Origin: a virus
DNA length: 25,761 nt
Virus record (IMG/VR): IMGVR_UViG_3300026521_000036
Span: 1-25,761 of that record
Strand: one strand, 5' to 3'
In this document: positions 14,782-21,757 of the stretch, piece after piece
Layout: every line of letters starts with the position of its first letter
How positions within the stretch are numbered: the stretch's first letter is position 1
Program-made: the position numbers and the translations under genes
Notes under the pieces: generated by a model
The model's input: the letters and a program-made list of their open reading frames with translations, nothing else
What the model was told of the DNA's origin: nothing
Database searches by the model: none

Positions 14782-15162
14782 CTACACAGAGTCATCAACA
14801 TAGTACTTAATGACAGTTTCCTTCTGTCTAGGTGTGATCTTACCTTGCTCTTGCAAGTATTGAGCTATAGATACCGTAGTAGGAACAACTACTACTTTAT
14901 CTACACCACAGTAGTTAGCTAAGTCTTTAACCATACCACTTACTAATTCTTTGATGTAAGCTTTAGTCATGCTATCAGCTTTACTACGATAGTTGTCTTC
15001 AGCTATCTTAGCTTCAAGTTCTTTAGCTTTCAAAATAGCTTTAGCTTCTTTGAATGACTGGCTATCTTCAACAGTAATACTTTTAACTCTTGAAAATTCA
15101 TCACTTGATAAATTAGCTTTCAAGATACCTAAAACCTTAAACTTAAATTCCTGATTATTCAT
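14782..15162 (-). CDS. Small helical protein of unknown function
   Basis: 126 aa with AAGGAAATTGT before the ATG. Residues 30-75 are lysine/alanine/glutamate-rich and likely coiled (EAKAILKAKELEAKIAEDNY). No membrane segment or catalytic motif. It is 17 bp downstream of the GIY-YIG-like gene in the same minus-strand operon, and may be an accessory to those DNA-binding proteins. Confidence 0.5.
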   Translation of the reverse strand: MNNQEFKFKVLGILKANLSSDEFSRVKSITVEDSQSFKEAKAILKAKELEAKIAEDNYRSKADSMTKAYIKELVSGMVKDLANYCGVDKVVVVPTTVSIAQYLQEQGKITPRQKETVIKYYVDDSV

Positions 15163-15179
15163 ACAATTTCCTTATTTAC

Positions 15180-15962
15180 TCAATGTTGACTCAAATTGTG
15201 TTCAAGCTTACGTAATAACTCACTTCTAACAATAGCAGATTGCTTACTGTAGGCTTCAACCATCATACTAACCCAATTAGTCTCATCGAGAGTAAGTTCC
15301 TCTGTAGGCATAGGAATAGGAGTATAATTAGTATCTAATCTACTAGTCTTCTCTAGAGTGTTTATAATAGTTTGAGGACTATCAGTAGGTTTAAAACCTT
15401 CTAACAAAATCTTACCACCATTAAACAACTGTTCTATAATATCAATCCTATTAAATCGTTGATATTGTTTAGCAGGTAATGGTTCATTAGCTCCACCAAT
15501 TATATTAATACGTTGTACTTGTTTAAGACTAACACCAACAGCTTTAGATGCTTCACTCATTGTAGTGTAAGTACCAGCTCTCCAGAGTTTCCAAGCTTTA
15601 ATAGCTAACTGTGTAGGATTTAATAACTCATCAACCTCATAATAGCTAGAAGTCAATATAACAGTGCCGTGCATCTCAACTATATCAGACACAAATACTT
15701 CTGAATTACCATGAGATTCACCATTAGTATGAAACAAAACATCTTTAGTAGTTACAAAAGCTTTAAATCTACGTAATAAAGCTTGTTCAATAGCTAAAGC
15801 ATCATCACTTTGATGAGAGTACAATAACTCAATATCAACCTTATTAACATTGTTAATAGCTGTATACTTAGCAAACCTATGAGCTATATCAGAAGTAACA
15901 CCTATCTTATAGAACACTTCATTAGCCTGAGTTGTGATTTTAATATAATATAGACTACTCAT
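15180..15962 (-). CDS. GIY-YIG-like protein with the shared HTH and FNG module (copy C)
   Basis: 260 aa from the ATG at 15962 (AAGG six bases upstream, 8-bp overlap with copy B). Residues 4-70 look like a GIY-YIG/T5orf172-type nuclease domain: LYYIKIT, VFYKIGVT (Y18, G21), R29 and the glutamate E59 in IEQALLRRF. Residues about 113-190 match the ParB copies: NPTQLAIKAW, an HTH with SEASKAVGVSLKQVQRI, then IIEQLFNGGK and TDSPQTIINTL. It could be a nuclease that shares DNA-recognition with the ParB-like proteins. The catalytic set is incomplete by eye, so activity is uncertain. Confidence 0.6.
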   Translation of the reverse strand: MSSLYYIKITTQANEVFYKIGVTSDIAHRFAKYTAINNVNKVDIELLYSHQSDDALAIEQALLRRFKAFVTTKDVLFHTNGESHGNSEVFVSDIVEMHGTVILTSSYYEVDELLNPTQLAIKAWKLWRAGTYTTMSEASKAVGVSLKQVQRINIIGGANEPLPAKQYQRFNRIDIIEQLFNGGKILLEGFKPTDSPQTIINTLEKTSRLDTNYTPIPMPTEELTLDETNWVSMMVEAYSKQSAIVRSELLRKLEHNLSQH

Positions 15963-16713
15963 GATAAGCCTTAAATAGATTATCATCTACAGTCTCTAAA
16001 GATAGAGCACCAACTCTACTGTAAATCATACCACTTAACTTAGTTAATAACCTAGTACCTAGTTCAGCTTCAAGCTCTTCTAACTTACTACTAAGAGTAT
16101 GTAATTCGTCATCAGTAAATATAATAGCTTTTTCTTTAGCAGATGCCTCTAATACTTCAGATTCATTAGCTTTAAAATAGTTATAAACACTTAGCAAGCT
16201 ATCAGTCATTAAAGGTTTACTTTCAGTACCAATGTTAATTTTACCACCGTTGAACATATGCTCAATGACTTTATTAGACACTAACTCACTGAGTTTCTTA
16301 GCTCTACTAAGCATTTTTCTATTAGTGCCATATCTAGCACATACAGCTTCTTGAGACTCTTTAACACCATTAGCTCTAAGCCTATCATACTCATATAAAG
16401 CATATATAGCTTTTTGTGTAGGGGTTTGATGTCTTCTAGTCTCATAACTAGTAACCATTTGTTTTACTTCTTCAATAGAAGTAGTAGATGGTATAGCTGT
16501 AGCCTTTATAGTATCAGCTTGTAGTTCTTTCATAACTAGTACTCTATGTCTGCCATCTACTACTTTACCTCTATACATTTTAATAGGCTCTAATTGACCA
16601 TTATCTTTAATATCTTGTTTTAAAGACTTATATTGCTCATTAGTCATCTTAGGGGTACTTAGTGCTAATTTATGTATTTCTATATCGTTTAGTAATATAT
16701 CTGTTACTTTCAT
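15955..16713 (-). CDS. ParB-like protein with HTH and FNG module (copy B)
   Basis: 252 aa. ParB-like N-domain: MTNEQYKSLKQDIKDNG, then YRGKVVDGRHRVLVM (DGRHR), then ETRRHQTPTQKA. An HTH follows (ESQEAVCARYGTNRKMLSRA), then IEHMFNGGK and MTDSLLSVYN; the C-terminus is helical (LSSKLEELEAELGTRLL). First gene of the minus-strand island: a consensus promoter and tandem operators lie just upstream. AAGG lies before the ATG. Probably DNA-binding and autoregulatory; a nuclease role cannot be excluded. Confidence 0.7.
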   Translation of the reverse strand: MKVTDILLNDIEIHKLALSTPKMTNEQYKSLKQDIKDNGQLEPIKMYRGKVVDGRHRVLVMKELQADTIKATAIPSTTSIEEVKQMVTSYETRRHQTPTQKAIYALYEYDRLRANGVKESQEAVCARYGTNRKMLSRAKKLSELVSNKVIEHMFNGGKINIGTESKPLMTDSLLSVYNYFKANESEVLEASAKEKAIIFTDDELHTLSSKLEELEAELGTRLLTKLSGMIYSRVGALSLETVDDNLFKAYHE

Positions 16714-16728
16714 TTCTTATACCTTATT

Positions 16729-16760
16729 TGGGAATGTAAATGTATTATACTATGTTCCCA
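16729..16760. promoter_or_regulatory. Half-site pair flanking the -10 of the island promoter
   Basis: TGGGAA (16729-16734) and TTCCCA (16755-16760) are inverted half-sites 20 bp apart, with the TATAAT of the promoter between them. They share the TGGGA half of the upstream operators. Confidence 0.4.
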
Positions 16761-16772
16761 TATATATGTCAA
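16744..16772 (-). promoter_or_regulatory. Consensus sigma70-type promoter of the ParB/GIY-YIG island
   Basis: Minus strand: TTGACA (16772-16767), 17-bp spacer, TATAAT (16749-16744), a perfect match to the consensus. The expected start is near 16737, giving a leader of about 24 bases before the ATG at 16713. It is the strongest promoter-like sequence in the window. Confidence 0.75.
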
Positions 16773-16783
16773 GAAGAGAGTTT

Positions 16784-16842
16784 TGGGAATCTGTCCCATT
16801 CTATTTTTGGGAATCTGTCCCATTTTGGTAAATCTGTTACCA
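16784..16842. promoter_or_regulatory. Three tandem operator palindromes with ATCTG centre
   Basis: Two identical sites, TGGGA-ATCTG-TCCCA (16784-16798 and 16808-16822), inside a 20-bp direct repeat with 24-bp period, and a third variant TGGTAA-ATCTG-TTACCA (16826-16842). They lie 12 bp beyond the -35 of the island promoter and about 130 bp before the plus-strand gene at 16975, so they could control both directions. Dimeric binding is implied by the inverted arms. Confidence 0.65.
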
Positions 16843-16935
16843 TTCTAAACCTATCACTTTGTTCTATTTATTATATAGGCAATAGGTGTTCAAAATAGTA
16901 TACCTTATATAACAATAACTTATACTAACAACCTT

Positions 16936-16960
16936 AATCTTAACAGGTTAACAATCTTAA
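16936..16960 (+). promoter_or_regulatory. Small repeat and palindrome in the leader of the plus block
   Basis: AATCTTAA occurs at 16936-16943 and 16953-16960, bracketing TTAAC-AG-GTTAA (16940-16951). It may be an operator near the start of the plus transcript. The rest of 16843-16935 shows only AT-rich, promoter-like sequence with no clear -35/-10 pair. Confidence 0.25.
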
Positions 16961-16974
16961 TTAAAAGGACCAAC

Positions 16975-17256
16975 ATGAAACCTAACACAATCCACTCACT
17001 AGACAGTATGATACTATCAGCTACTGATAATCATACTAATTACTCACATATCTATAAACACCTTAGCACTAAGTCTAAAAACGTATACAGCCTCTACAAC
17101 ACTATAACTAATGAGACTATCATAGTAGTACCACATGATGAAGAGTTTGTATTACCTAATGTATTTATTAGAGATACTCCTAAGATAGAAACTAACTGGA
17201 TATACGATGTGTATATACCTGTAGACTCTATCCAAGACAGTCATAGACAATGTTAG
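16975..17256 (+). CDS. Small early protein, unknown function
   Basis: 93 aa with AAAAGGA about 8 nt before the ATG. Soluble, rich in Ser/Thr/Tyr; no motif recognised. It starts the plus-strand block after the divergent control region and overlaps the next gene by 7 bp (ATGTTAG), so the two are probably made together. Confidence 0.5.
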   Translation: MKPNTIHSLDSMILSATDNHTNYSHIYKHLSTKSKNVYSLYNTITNETIIVVPHDEEFVLPNVFIRDTPKIETNWIYDVYIPVDSIQDSHRQC

Positions 17257-17498
17257 TCTATGCAGTAGTTTATAATAGTTCTATAGAAAAACTATGTTCA
17301 AGCCTCAAAGAAGCAGAGATATATGCTAAAGAATTAATGGCTAGTAGACTTAATAACAAAGAAGCTAGCAAACACTTACAAGCTATACCAATAACTGCTA
17401 AACATCCTAGCTATAATGAAAATATAGTTGATATAACTATAGTTAAATACCAAGGTACTAGTAAGATACCTATATCATTCATAGCTTTAAAATACTAA
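17250..17498 (+). CDS. Small early protein, unknown function
   Basis: 82 aa. Starts inside the end of the previous gene, so it is translationally coupled; no strong ribosome site. Starts MLVYAVVYNSS, then an alpha-helical stretch (about 17-50). Soluble; no family recognised. Followed by strong hairpins. Confidence 0.5.
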   Translation: MLVYAVVYNSSIEKLCSSLKEAEIYAKELMASRLNNKEASKHLQAIPITAKHPSYNENIVDITIVKYQGTSKIPISFIALKY

Positions 17499-17510
17499 CC
17501 TAATAACTGC

Positions 17511-17567
17511 TAGAGTACATACTATTGTAATTAATAACTATGTACTCTATGGAGCTATTAGACTCCA
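17511..17567 (+). terminator. Tandem hairpins between early genes
   Basis: First stem: TAGAGTACATA (17511-17521) with TATGTACTCTA (17539-17549), 11 bp perfect, 17-base loop. Second: TGGAG (17550-17554) with CTCCA (17563-17567). No clear T-run follows. They could be processing sites (RNase III-like, as in T7 early mRNA) or a weak terminator. Confidence 0.45.
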
Positions 17568-17617
17568 CTAGTTGGTAGAAATACCCAATCATATAACAAA
17601 CATTAAGGAAGAATATC

Positions 17618-18337
17618 ATGGCAGTAACAGAATTTGAAAAAGCAGTAGAAGCAAGAGTACAAGCACGTAAAGAAGAACAAAGTAAAGCATCATTAGCTTT
17701 GTTAGACAATGAAGCATTTATGGATACACAAGCTCATATCATGGCTCTTAGTCAAGAAGTACAAAAGTTAGATACTATCATCCATCAACTAAACACTGGT
17801 ATTACTCCATTTGTATCTAAAGATGGCACTAAGTTCAGTGTAAGAGTATTTCCAATAGCTAGCTTTGGTATGGGTTTAGATAAACTTATGGGTATTGTAA
17901 GTAATAGTTCTAGTGCATTTACAGATGAAATGGCTTTACAGTATGAAGCTATTGTAGGTATACAATTTACAGAACTATCAGTAGCTAGAGAACTACTTGG
18001 TACTGTAGACTATGTCAACAAAGATGGTATCTATGTAGAAGGTACTAGAACAGTAGCTAAGAACGAAGTTAGAGCTTCTGTAGATAGTGATGAAGTATTA
18101 GCTGGTACTAAAGCTGTTAAACAATGGGAAACAGAGAACATTGGTAAACTATACCTTGTTGTACAAAGTATATGTGTTAAGTTAGGACTATATGAAATCC
18201 TACCTAATGTAGAAGCATTCACAGAAGCTATTGCTAGATGGGAACAAGCTGCTACTAGAAGAGCTACTAAACAGCTTGAAGAGATTGAGAAATCAGCTAC
18301 TCTAAACAGTGATAGTAGTTTCACTATAGAAGACTAA
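17618..18337 (+). CDS. Protein of unknown function just before the RNA polymerase
   Basis: 239 aa, AAGGAAG before the ATG. N-terminal helix (EFEKAVEARVQARKEEQ), then possible coil and beta segments (PFVSKDGTKFSVRVF, about 66-80) and a helical C-terminus (ARWEQAATRRATKQLEEIEK). No membrane segment. Its place directly upstream of the RNA polymerase gene could suggest a partner subunit, as N4 RNAP II has two polypeptides, but it shows no polymerase motif. Unassigned. Confidence 0.5.
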   Translation: MAVTEFEKAVEARVQARKEEQSKASLALLDNEAFMDTQAHIMALSQEVQKLDTIIHQLNTGITPFVSKDGTKFSVRVFPIASFGMGLDKLMGIVSNSSSAFTDEMALQYEAIVGIQFTELSVARELLGTVDYVNKDGIYVEGTRTVAKNEVRASVDSDEVLAGTKAVKQWETENIGKLYLVVQSICVKLGLYEILPNVEAFTEAIARWEQAATRRATKQLEEIEKSATLNSDSSFTIED

Positions 18338-18344
18338 AACTAAG

Positions 18345-18375
18345 CTCTCTACTTATTGTAGGGAGTATTTTAATT
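18345..18375 (+). terminator. Stem-loop before RNA polymerase gene
   Basis: CTCTCTAC (18345-18352) pairs with GTAGGGAG (18358-18365), one G-U pair, loop TTATT, followed by TATTTTAATT. Intrinsic-terminator-like, 15 bp before the polymerase ribosome site, so it may attenuate polymerase expression. Confidence 0.5.
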
Positions 18376-18389
18376 ATAAGGAATAAATC

Positions 18390-20228
18390 ATGATAGATAG
18401 AAGATTAGAGCTATTCAATGGTAAATATACAATGCCAACTATTAAAGATATGAAAGCTAAAGACAGTAAAGCTTATAGAGAGCTAGAAGCTATGTTTAAT
18501 GCTATGTGGAATAGTTATTTAGTAAAAGGTACTAAAGGTAGCATTAGTTTACCATATTGGGCACAAAGAGTACAGTCTCCTAAACTAATGAACATAGCTC
18601 TTAAACTACTTAGTGAGAATGGCTATATTACTGTTAGTACTAGACCTAGTCATAATTGGTCAGAAGCTAGTCTATGTGAAGATAAGCTATTAGAATATGT
18701 AACTAAAGAAGAGTTATCTAGTATTCGTAAACAGTTTAAATTCCAAAGATATATGCTTAATAACAGTGATGTTAATGAAGATTGTCAATGGTTAACATCT
18801 ACTAAAGGTACTATTAGTAATACTGGTTTACACAGAGAAGGATTTATGAAAGCTGGTAAAACAGAGTTCATGTTTGATGTAGATACTATGCTTGAATGGA
18901 AAGATGAAGTAGTATCACTTGTTAACTATGGTATAGAGAAAACATTAGTACAATATCCTAACCTTAGGGATGATCTAGCTAACTATGGTAATGTAGGTCT
19001 AGAGGTAGTAGAATACTATCTTTACACTAATGGTGTATATAACAGTGGTACTAGATATAGTGATCCTAGAGGTAGAGATATAGCAGGATATTTGTCTAAA
19101 ATAGGTAATCCAGTAGGTTATAAAATAATGCGTAGTCTACTTGTTATTCCAGAGGAATATAGACAAGTAGCTACTAATAAAGGCTTAGAAGCTAAGTATC
19201 TATTTATAGCAGAATTAGCTGGGTATAAAGCAGGTACTATAGCTGGTAAAATAGCTTATGGTAAAGAATGCTATGAGAAAAGATACCAGCATGAACTTAA
19301 CCTTATGTTAGAACATGATCTTAAAGAATTACCAGAGAATATCTGGTTAATGAGATTGTATAAAGACATAGATGGCTATATAAGTATTGATGGTTATAAA
19401 TGGACTTGTCCTATTGAACTTGATGCTAGTGCTAGTATTAAGTCTTATTATGGCTTGTTATTAGGACATAAACCATATCTAGTAGATTGTAATGTTATTG
19501 TAGAAGATGATGTACTTAATGATGCATGGTCTCATGATGTTATTAAAGATAGAAAACAAGCTAAAAGTGTTATGAGAGTACTTTATGGTAGCAAACAACC
19601 TATCATGGATATGTGGTTAGCTATGGGTATTAAAGGTACTAGAGAAGAAGCTATAGCTATGGAGAAAGATATTACTACTGGGCATTTAGCACCAGCTAAT
19701 AGAATGAAAGAGTTCATGGCTAACAATGCTAATATGTCAGCAGAGATGAACATTAACATCTGGAATGAAAAGTTCACAGTACAATGTAATAAGTTCTACA
19801 ATAGAGGTGAGACTACTATTAAGTATGACTTCTATGATAGCCATAGTAAAAGTGTTAGACGTATACATCATACAGATACTATTAAAGTACCTAACCTTCA
19901 AAGATTTAAAATCTATACAAGTACATTACTTATACATCACCTTGATAGTAGATCTATGGATGTTACTTGTAATGTAGTATATGATGCTTACCAATGGTGT
20001 CTACCTATACATGATGCTCAGATTTGTGACTGTGAAGCTACAGACTTAGCTAGAGAAACATACGCTAAACAAATAGAACTTATCTATAGAGATAGAAATG
20101 GAATACTTACTAACTACTTTAGAAGTATTGGTATACAAGCTTCAGCTATTCAAGAATGGCAAGATGAAGTAATGGCTTATGTTGAACCAGTAAAAGAGTT
20201 TAAATGCTCTAAAATGGTTCTTAAATAA
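18390..20228 (+). CDS. Single-subunit phage RNA polymerase
   Basis: 612 aa. Template/strand motif: SDPRGRDI (224-231; D225, R227-G228-R229), like T7 DWRGRVY. Motif A: ELDASASIKSYYGLLLG (343-359; D345), like T7 VDGSCSGIQ. Motif B: DRKQAKSVMRVLYGSK (387-402; K392, Y399-G400), one residue tighter than T7. Motif C: PIHDAQI (539-545; H541-D542), followed by TYAKQIELIY and YFRSIGI (576-582). T7 RNAP is 883 aa, and N4 RNAP II is two chains of about 670 in total, so this is compact and may need a partner. It transcribes phage DNA in the cytoplasm. AAGGAA before the ATG. Confidence 0.82.
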   Translation: MIDRRLELFNGKYTMPTIKDMKAKDSKAYRELEAMFNAMWNSYLVKGTKGSISLPYWAQRVQSPKLMNIALKLLSENGYITVSTRPSHNWSEASLCEDKLLEYVTKEELSSIRKQFKFQRYMLNNSDVNEDCQWLTSTKGTISNTGLHREGFMKAGKTEFMFDVDTMLEWKDEVVSLVNYGIEKTLVQYPNLRDDLANYGNVGLEVVEYYLYTNGVYNSGTRYSDPRGRDIAGYLSKIGNPVGYKIMRSLLVIPEEYRQVATNKGLEAKYLFIAELAGYKAGTIAGKIAYGKECYEKRYQHELNLMLEHDLKELPENIWLMRLYKDIDGYISIDGYKWTCPIELDASASIKSYYGLLLGHKPYLVDCNVIVEDDVLNDAWSHDVIKDRKQAKSVMRVLYGSKQPIMDMWLAMGIKGTREEAIAMEKDITTGHLAPANRMKEFMANNANMSAEMNINIWNEKFTVQCNKFYNRGETTIKYDFYDSHSKSVRRIHHTDTIKVPNLQRFKIYTSTLLIHHLDSRSMDVTCNVVYDAYQWCLPIHDAQICDCEATDLARETYAKQIELIYRDRNGILTNYFRSIGIQASAIQEWQDEVMAYVEPVKEFKCSKMVLK

Positions 20229-20252
20229 TATATGTTAAATAAGGAGAATAAA

Positions 20253-20507
20253 ATGACAATTAAAACTACAGCCTATCTTACAGGTAATAAGAGAGATATA
20301 CACTTAACTACTCCTAAAGCTCTTCTAATCAATATAGAAGGCTTTAGAGACCATTGTTGGGTACTTATGGATAGTGTTAAGCATCTGATGGTTAAAGGCC
20401 ATCATAAACCTATTAAAGTAGAGATAGAAGCTAAAATTGTTGAGTACCTAAGATATGGTACAGAAAAAGCACAGACATTACAAATTAAAAGAATCAGACG
20501 CATCTAA
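20253..20507 (+). CDS. Small protein following the RNA polymerase
   Basis: 84 aa from the ATG at 20253, which has AAGGAG AATAAA directly upstream; an in-frame ATG at 20232 lacks a ribosome site. Starts MTIKTTAYLTG and ends IKRIRRI, basic at the end. No motif recognised. Its stop codon lies inside the terminator stem (20489-20541). Probably co-transcribed with the polymerase. Confidence 0.5.
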   Translation: MTIKTTAYLTGNKRDIHLTTPKALLINIEGFRDHCWVLMDSVKHLMVKGHHKPIKVEIEAKIVEYLRYGTEKAQTLQIKRIRRI

Positions 20508-20541
20508 TAATAGGTGTGTCTGATTCTTTTTTTTTTTTTTT
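20489..20541 (+). terminator. Strong intrinsic terminator
   Basis: AAGAATCAGACGCATCT (20489-20505) pairs with AGGTGTGTCTGATTCTT (20512-20528) as a 17-bp stem with two G-U pairs and a 6-base loop, followed by 15 T residues (20527-20541). The strongest terminator in the window; it closes the RNA polymerase block. Upstream CDS stop is in the stem. Confidence 0.9.
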
Positions 20542-20660
20542 GAGATAAGTTACGAAAAAGAGGTAGGAAAAGTGTATTGCACTTCAATGTGAAAATGTTG
20601 AAAATAGGCCATTTTTACTCAATATGGCTTCAAGTAGGTAAGCTATTTTTTAGACTATTT

Positions 20661-20669
20661 TGATATACT
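20661..20669 (+). promoter_or_regulatory. Extended -10 promoter of accessory block
   Basis: TGATATACT, an extended -10 (TGn plus TATACT), 37 bp before the microprotein ATG at 20706. No clear -35. The 198-bp interval between terminator and next ORF holds this promoter; 20542-20660 shows only imperfect AT-rich inverted repeats. Confidence 0.5.
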
Positions 20670-20705
20670 GCTAAACGTTACTAAATTAACAAGAAAGGAG
20701 TAGTT

Positions 20706-20750
20706 ATGGGATGCAAGAAAAAGAAAAAGCCAACACCTAAGAAAAAATAG
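20706..20750 (+). CDS. 14-aa polybasic microprotein
   Basis: MGCKKKKKPTPKKK, with an AAAGGAG ribosome site 5 nt before the ATG and a promoter just upstream. Strongly basic, with one cysteine (C3). Too short to classify; may bind nucleic acid or membrane. The strong leader argues that it is translated; it could also be a leader peptide for the downstream gene. Confidence 0.5.
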   Translation: MGCKKKKKPTPKKK

Positions 20751-20763
20751 GTAAGAGTTACAA

Positions 20764-20816
20764 ACTAGGTTAAGGTTAAATTCCTTATGGTAAATAAACA
20801 TTATGTTTTACCTAGT
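20764..20816 (+). promoter_or_regulatory. Foldable leader before the TTG-start gene
   Basis: ACTAGGT (20764-20770) pairs with ACCTAGT (20810-20816) around an inner TAAGG/CCTTA hairpin (20771-20775, 20783-20787). A competing GGTAAA/TTTACC pair (20789-20794, 20807-20812) shares bases with the outer stem, so two alternative folds exist. Could regulate translation of the next gene; no known riboswitch pattern. Confidence 0.3.
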
Positions 20817-20838
20817 ATTTTATTTAAAAGGAAAGTAT

Positions 20839-21033
20839 TTGGTTACAATAATTAAATCAAAAGTAATAGATAATGATATAGTTATTACTATAAAAGAAAA
20901 AACAAAGAGAGAAGTTCATATAGATTATGAATTACAACCAGATGGTTCTGTATATAGTAATTATCTAGACAAAACATTTAATGGCTTAGCAGAGCTTATA
21001 GACTATTGCCATAGCAATATAGAGATACTTTAA
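20839..21033 (+). CDS. Small protein, probable TTG start
   Basis: 64 aa from TTG at 20839, which has AAAAGG about 8 nt upstream. An in-frame ATG at 20803 (76 aa) has no ribosome site and lies in the leader fold. Mixed alpha/beta, charged (VTIIKSKVIDNDIVITIKE at the start); no family recognised. Confidence 0.45.
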   Translation: MVTIIKSKVIDNDIVITIKEKTKREVHIDYELQPDGSVYSNYLDKTFNGLAELIDYCHSNIEIL

Positions 21034-21048
21034 TTATAGGGAGAATAA

Positions 21049-21210
21049 ATGGTAAGAGACACAATAACAGCATTGGTTATTACGATGCTTATATTGGGAG
21101 TATATACATTATCAGAATATGATTATGGATTAGCTATTATATTTGGAGCTATAGGAACATTTACAATGTTATTCTTAATCATTAGAGAATTAATTATAAG
21201 TAGTAGATAA
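21049..21210 (+). CDS. 53-aa double-membrane-segment protein
   Basis: AGGGAG before the ATG. Two hydrophobic segments (about residues 6-20 and 27-45) separated by an acidic turn (SEYDYG), C-terminal ISSR. Stop overlaps the next ATG (TAATG). Not in the reported longer ORFs because of its size. A phage membrane protein of unknown role; a superinfection-exclusion role is only a guess. Confidence 0.6.
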   Translation: MVRDTITALVITMLILGVYTLSEYDYGLAIIFGAIGTFTMLFLIIRELIISSR

Positions 21211-21515
21211 TGGGTAGATATGAATCAGTTGAAGAGTACATTAACTCTATTGTAAGTGTATCTGCTGAAATCTATAAGTTTGGAACAGATATAGGTACTA
21301 AAGAGAAGATAGTATGTATTTATAACTGTTTTATTAATGGAAAGTATGTAGATCATTTATGGGTTAAAGATAAGCAGTTATTAGCTTTTAAACATGGTGA
21401 TACTATTGTGTTTAGAGCTAGATTAAAACTACGTAAAAGACCATCTATCAGTATATTTAAAGATAGTATCAAAGATATACAATTAGTAGATATTACTAAT
21501 GTAAAGAAAGGTTAA
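21210..21515 (+). CDS. OB-fold-like small protein
   Basis: 101 aa. The core YVDHLWVKDKQLLAFKHGDT (residues 46-65), then IVFRARLKL, then a final KDIQLVDI strand has the shape of small phage OB-fold proteins (DH.W...L....GD.I.F.A.). These often bind single-stranded nucleic acid, so a role in DNA metabolism is possible. The ATG overlaps the stop of the 53-aa gene. Weak ribosome site. Confidence 0.45.
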   Translation: MGRYESVEEYINSIVSVSAEIYKFGTDIGTKEKIVCIYNCFINGKYVDHLWVKDKQLLAFKHGDTIVFRARLKLRKRPSISIFKDSIKDIQLVDITNVKKG

Positions 21516-21517
21516 CT

Positions 21518-21757
21518 ATGAGTGGTTATATTAACTTACAGACAACAGAGTTTAAAGATAGTATGGAGTCTCTTAAAAGAGATATACAACTATTTGATTG
21601 GTTAATGGATAAGCATAAGACACAAGCTACTATAGATGGATATATAAGATTGTTAGATACTATCAACAATGATAGAGGATACTGTTTAACACCATTAGCT
21701 AAAGAGACATATCCTATTGGATTTATAAAGGAATACATATGTGTATCAAAAATATAA
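21518..21757 (+). CDS. Small accessory protein
   Basis: 79 aa, AAAGG before the ATG; soluble, mostly helical (KRDIQLFDWLMDKH). Overlaps the next tiny gene by 19 bp. Unrecognised. Confidence 0.5.
   Translation: MSGYINLQTTEFKDSMESLKRDIQLFDWLMDKHKTQATIDGYIRLLDTINNDRGYCLTPLAKETYPIGFIKEYICVSKI

Noticed and set aside
16781-16824. 20-bp direct repeats that could suggest a CRISPR array
   Set aside because: Only two exact copies with a 4-bp gap and internal palindromes at a promoter; better explained as operators. No array or cas gene in the window.
18390-20228. DNA polymerase I-type reading of motif B (RxxxK...YG)
   Set aside because: DPRGRD, DASAS and the IHDAQ motif with YFRSIGI fit single-subunit RNA polymerases; no exonuclease domain or DNA-polymerase HDE is present.
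20527-20541. 15-T tract as an assembly error
   Set aside because: It sits exactly after a perfect 17-bp stem, as expected for an intrinsic terminator; length could vary by sequencing but the element is real.
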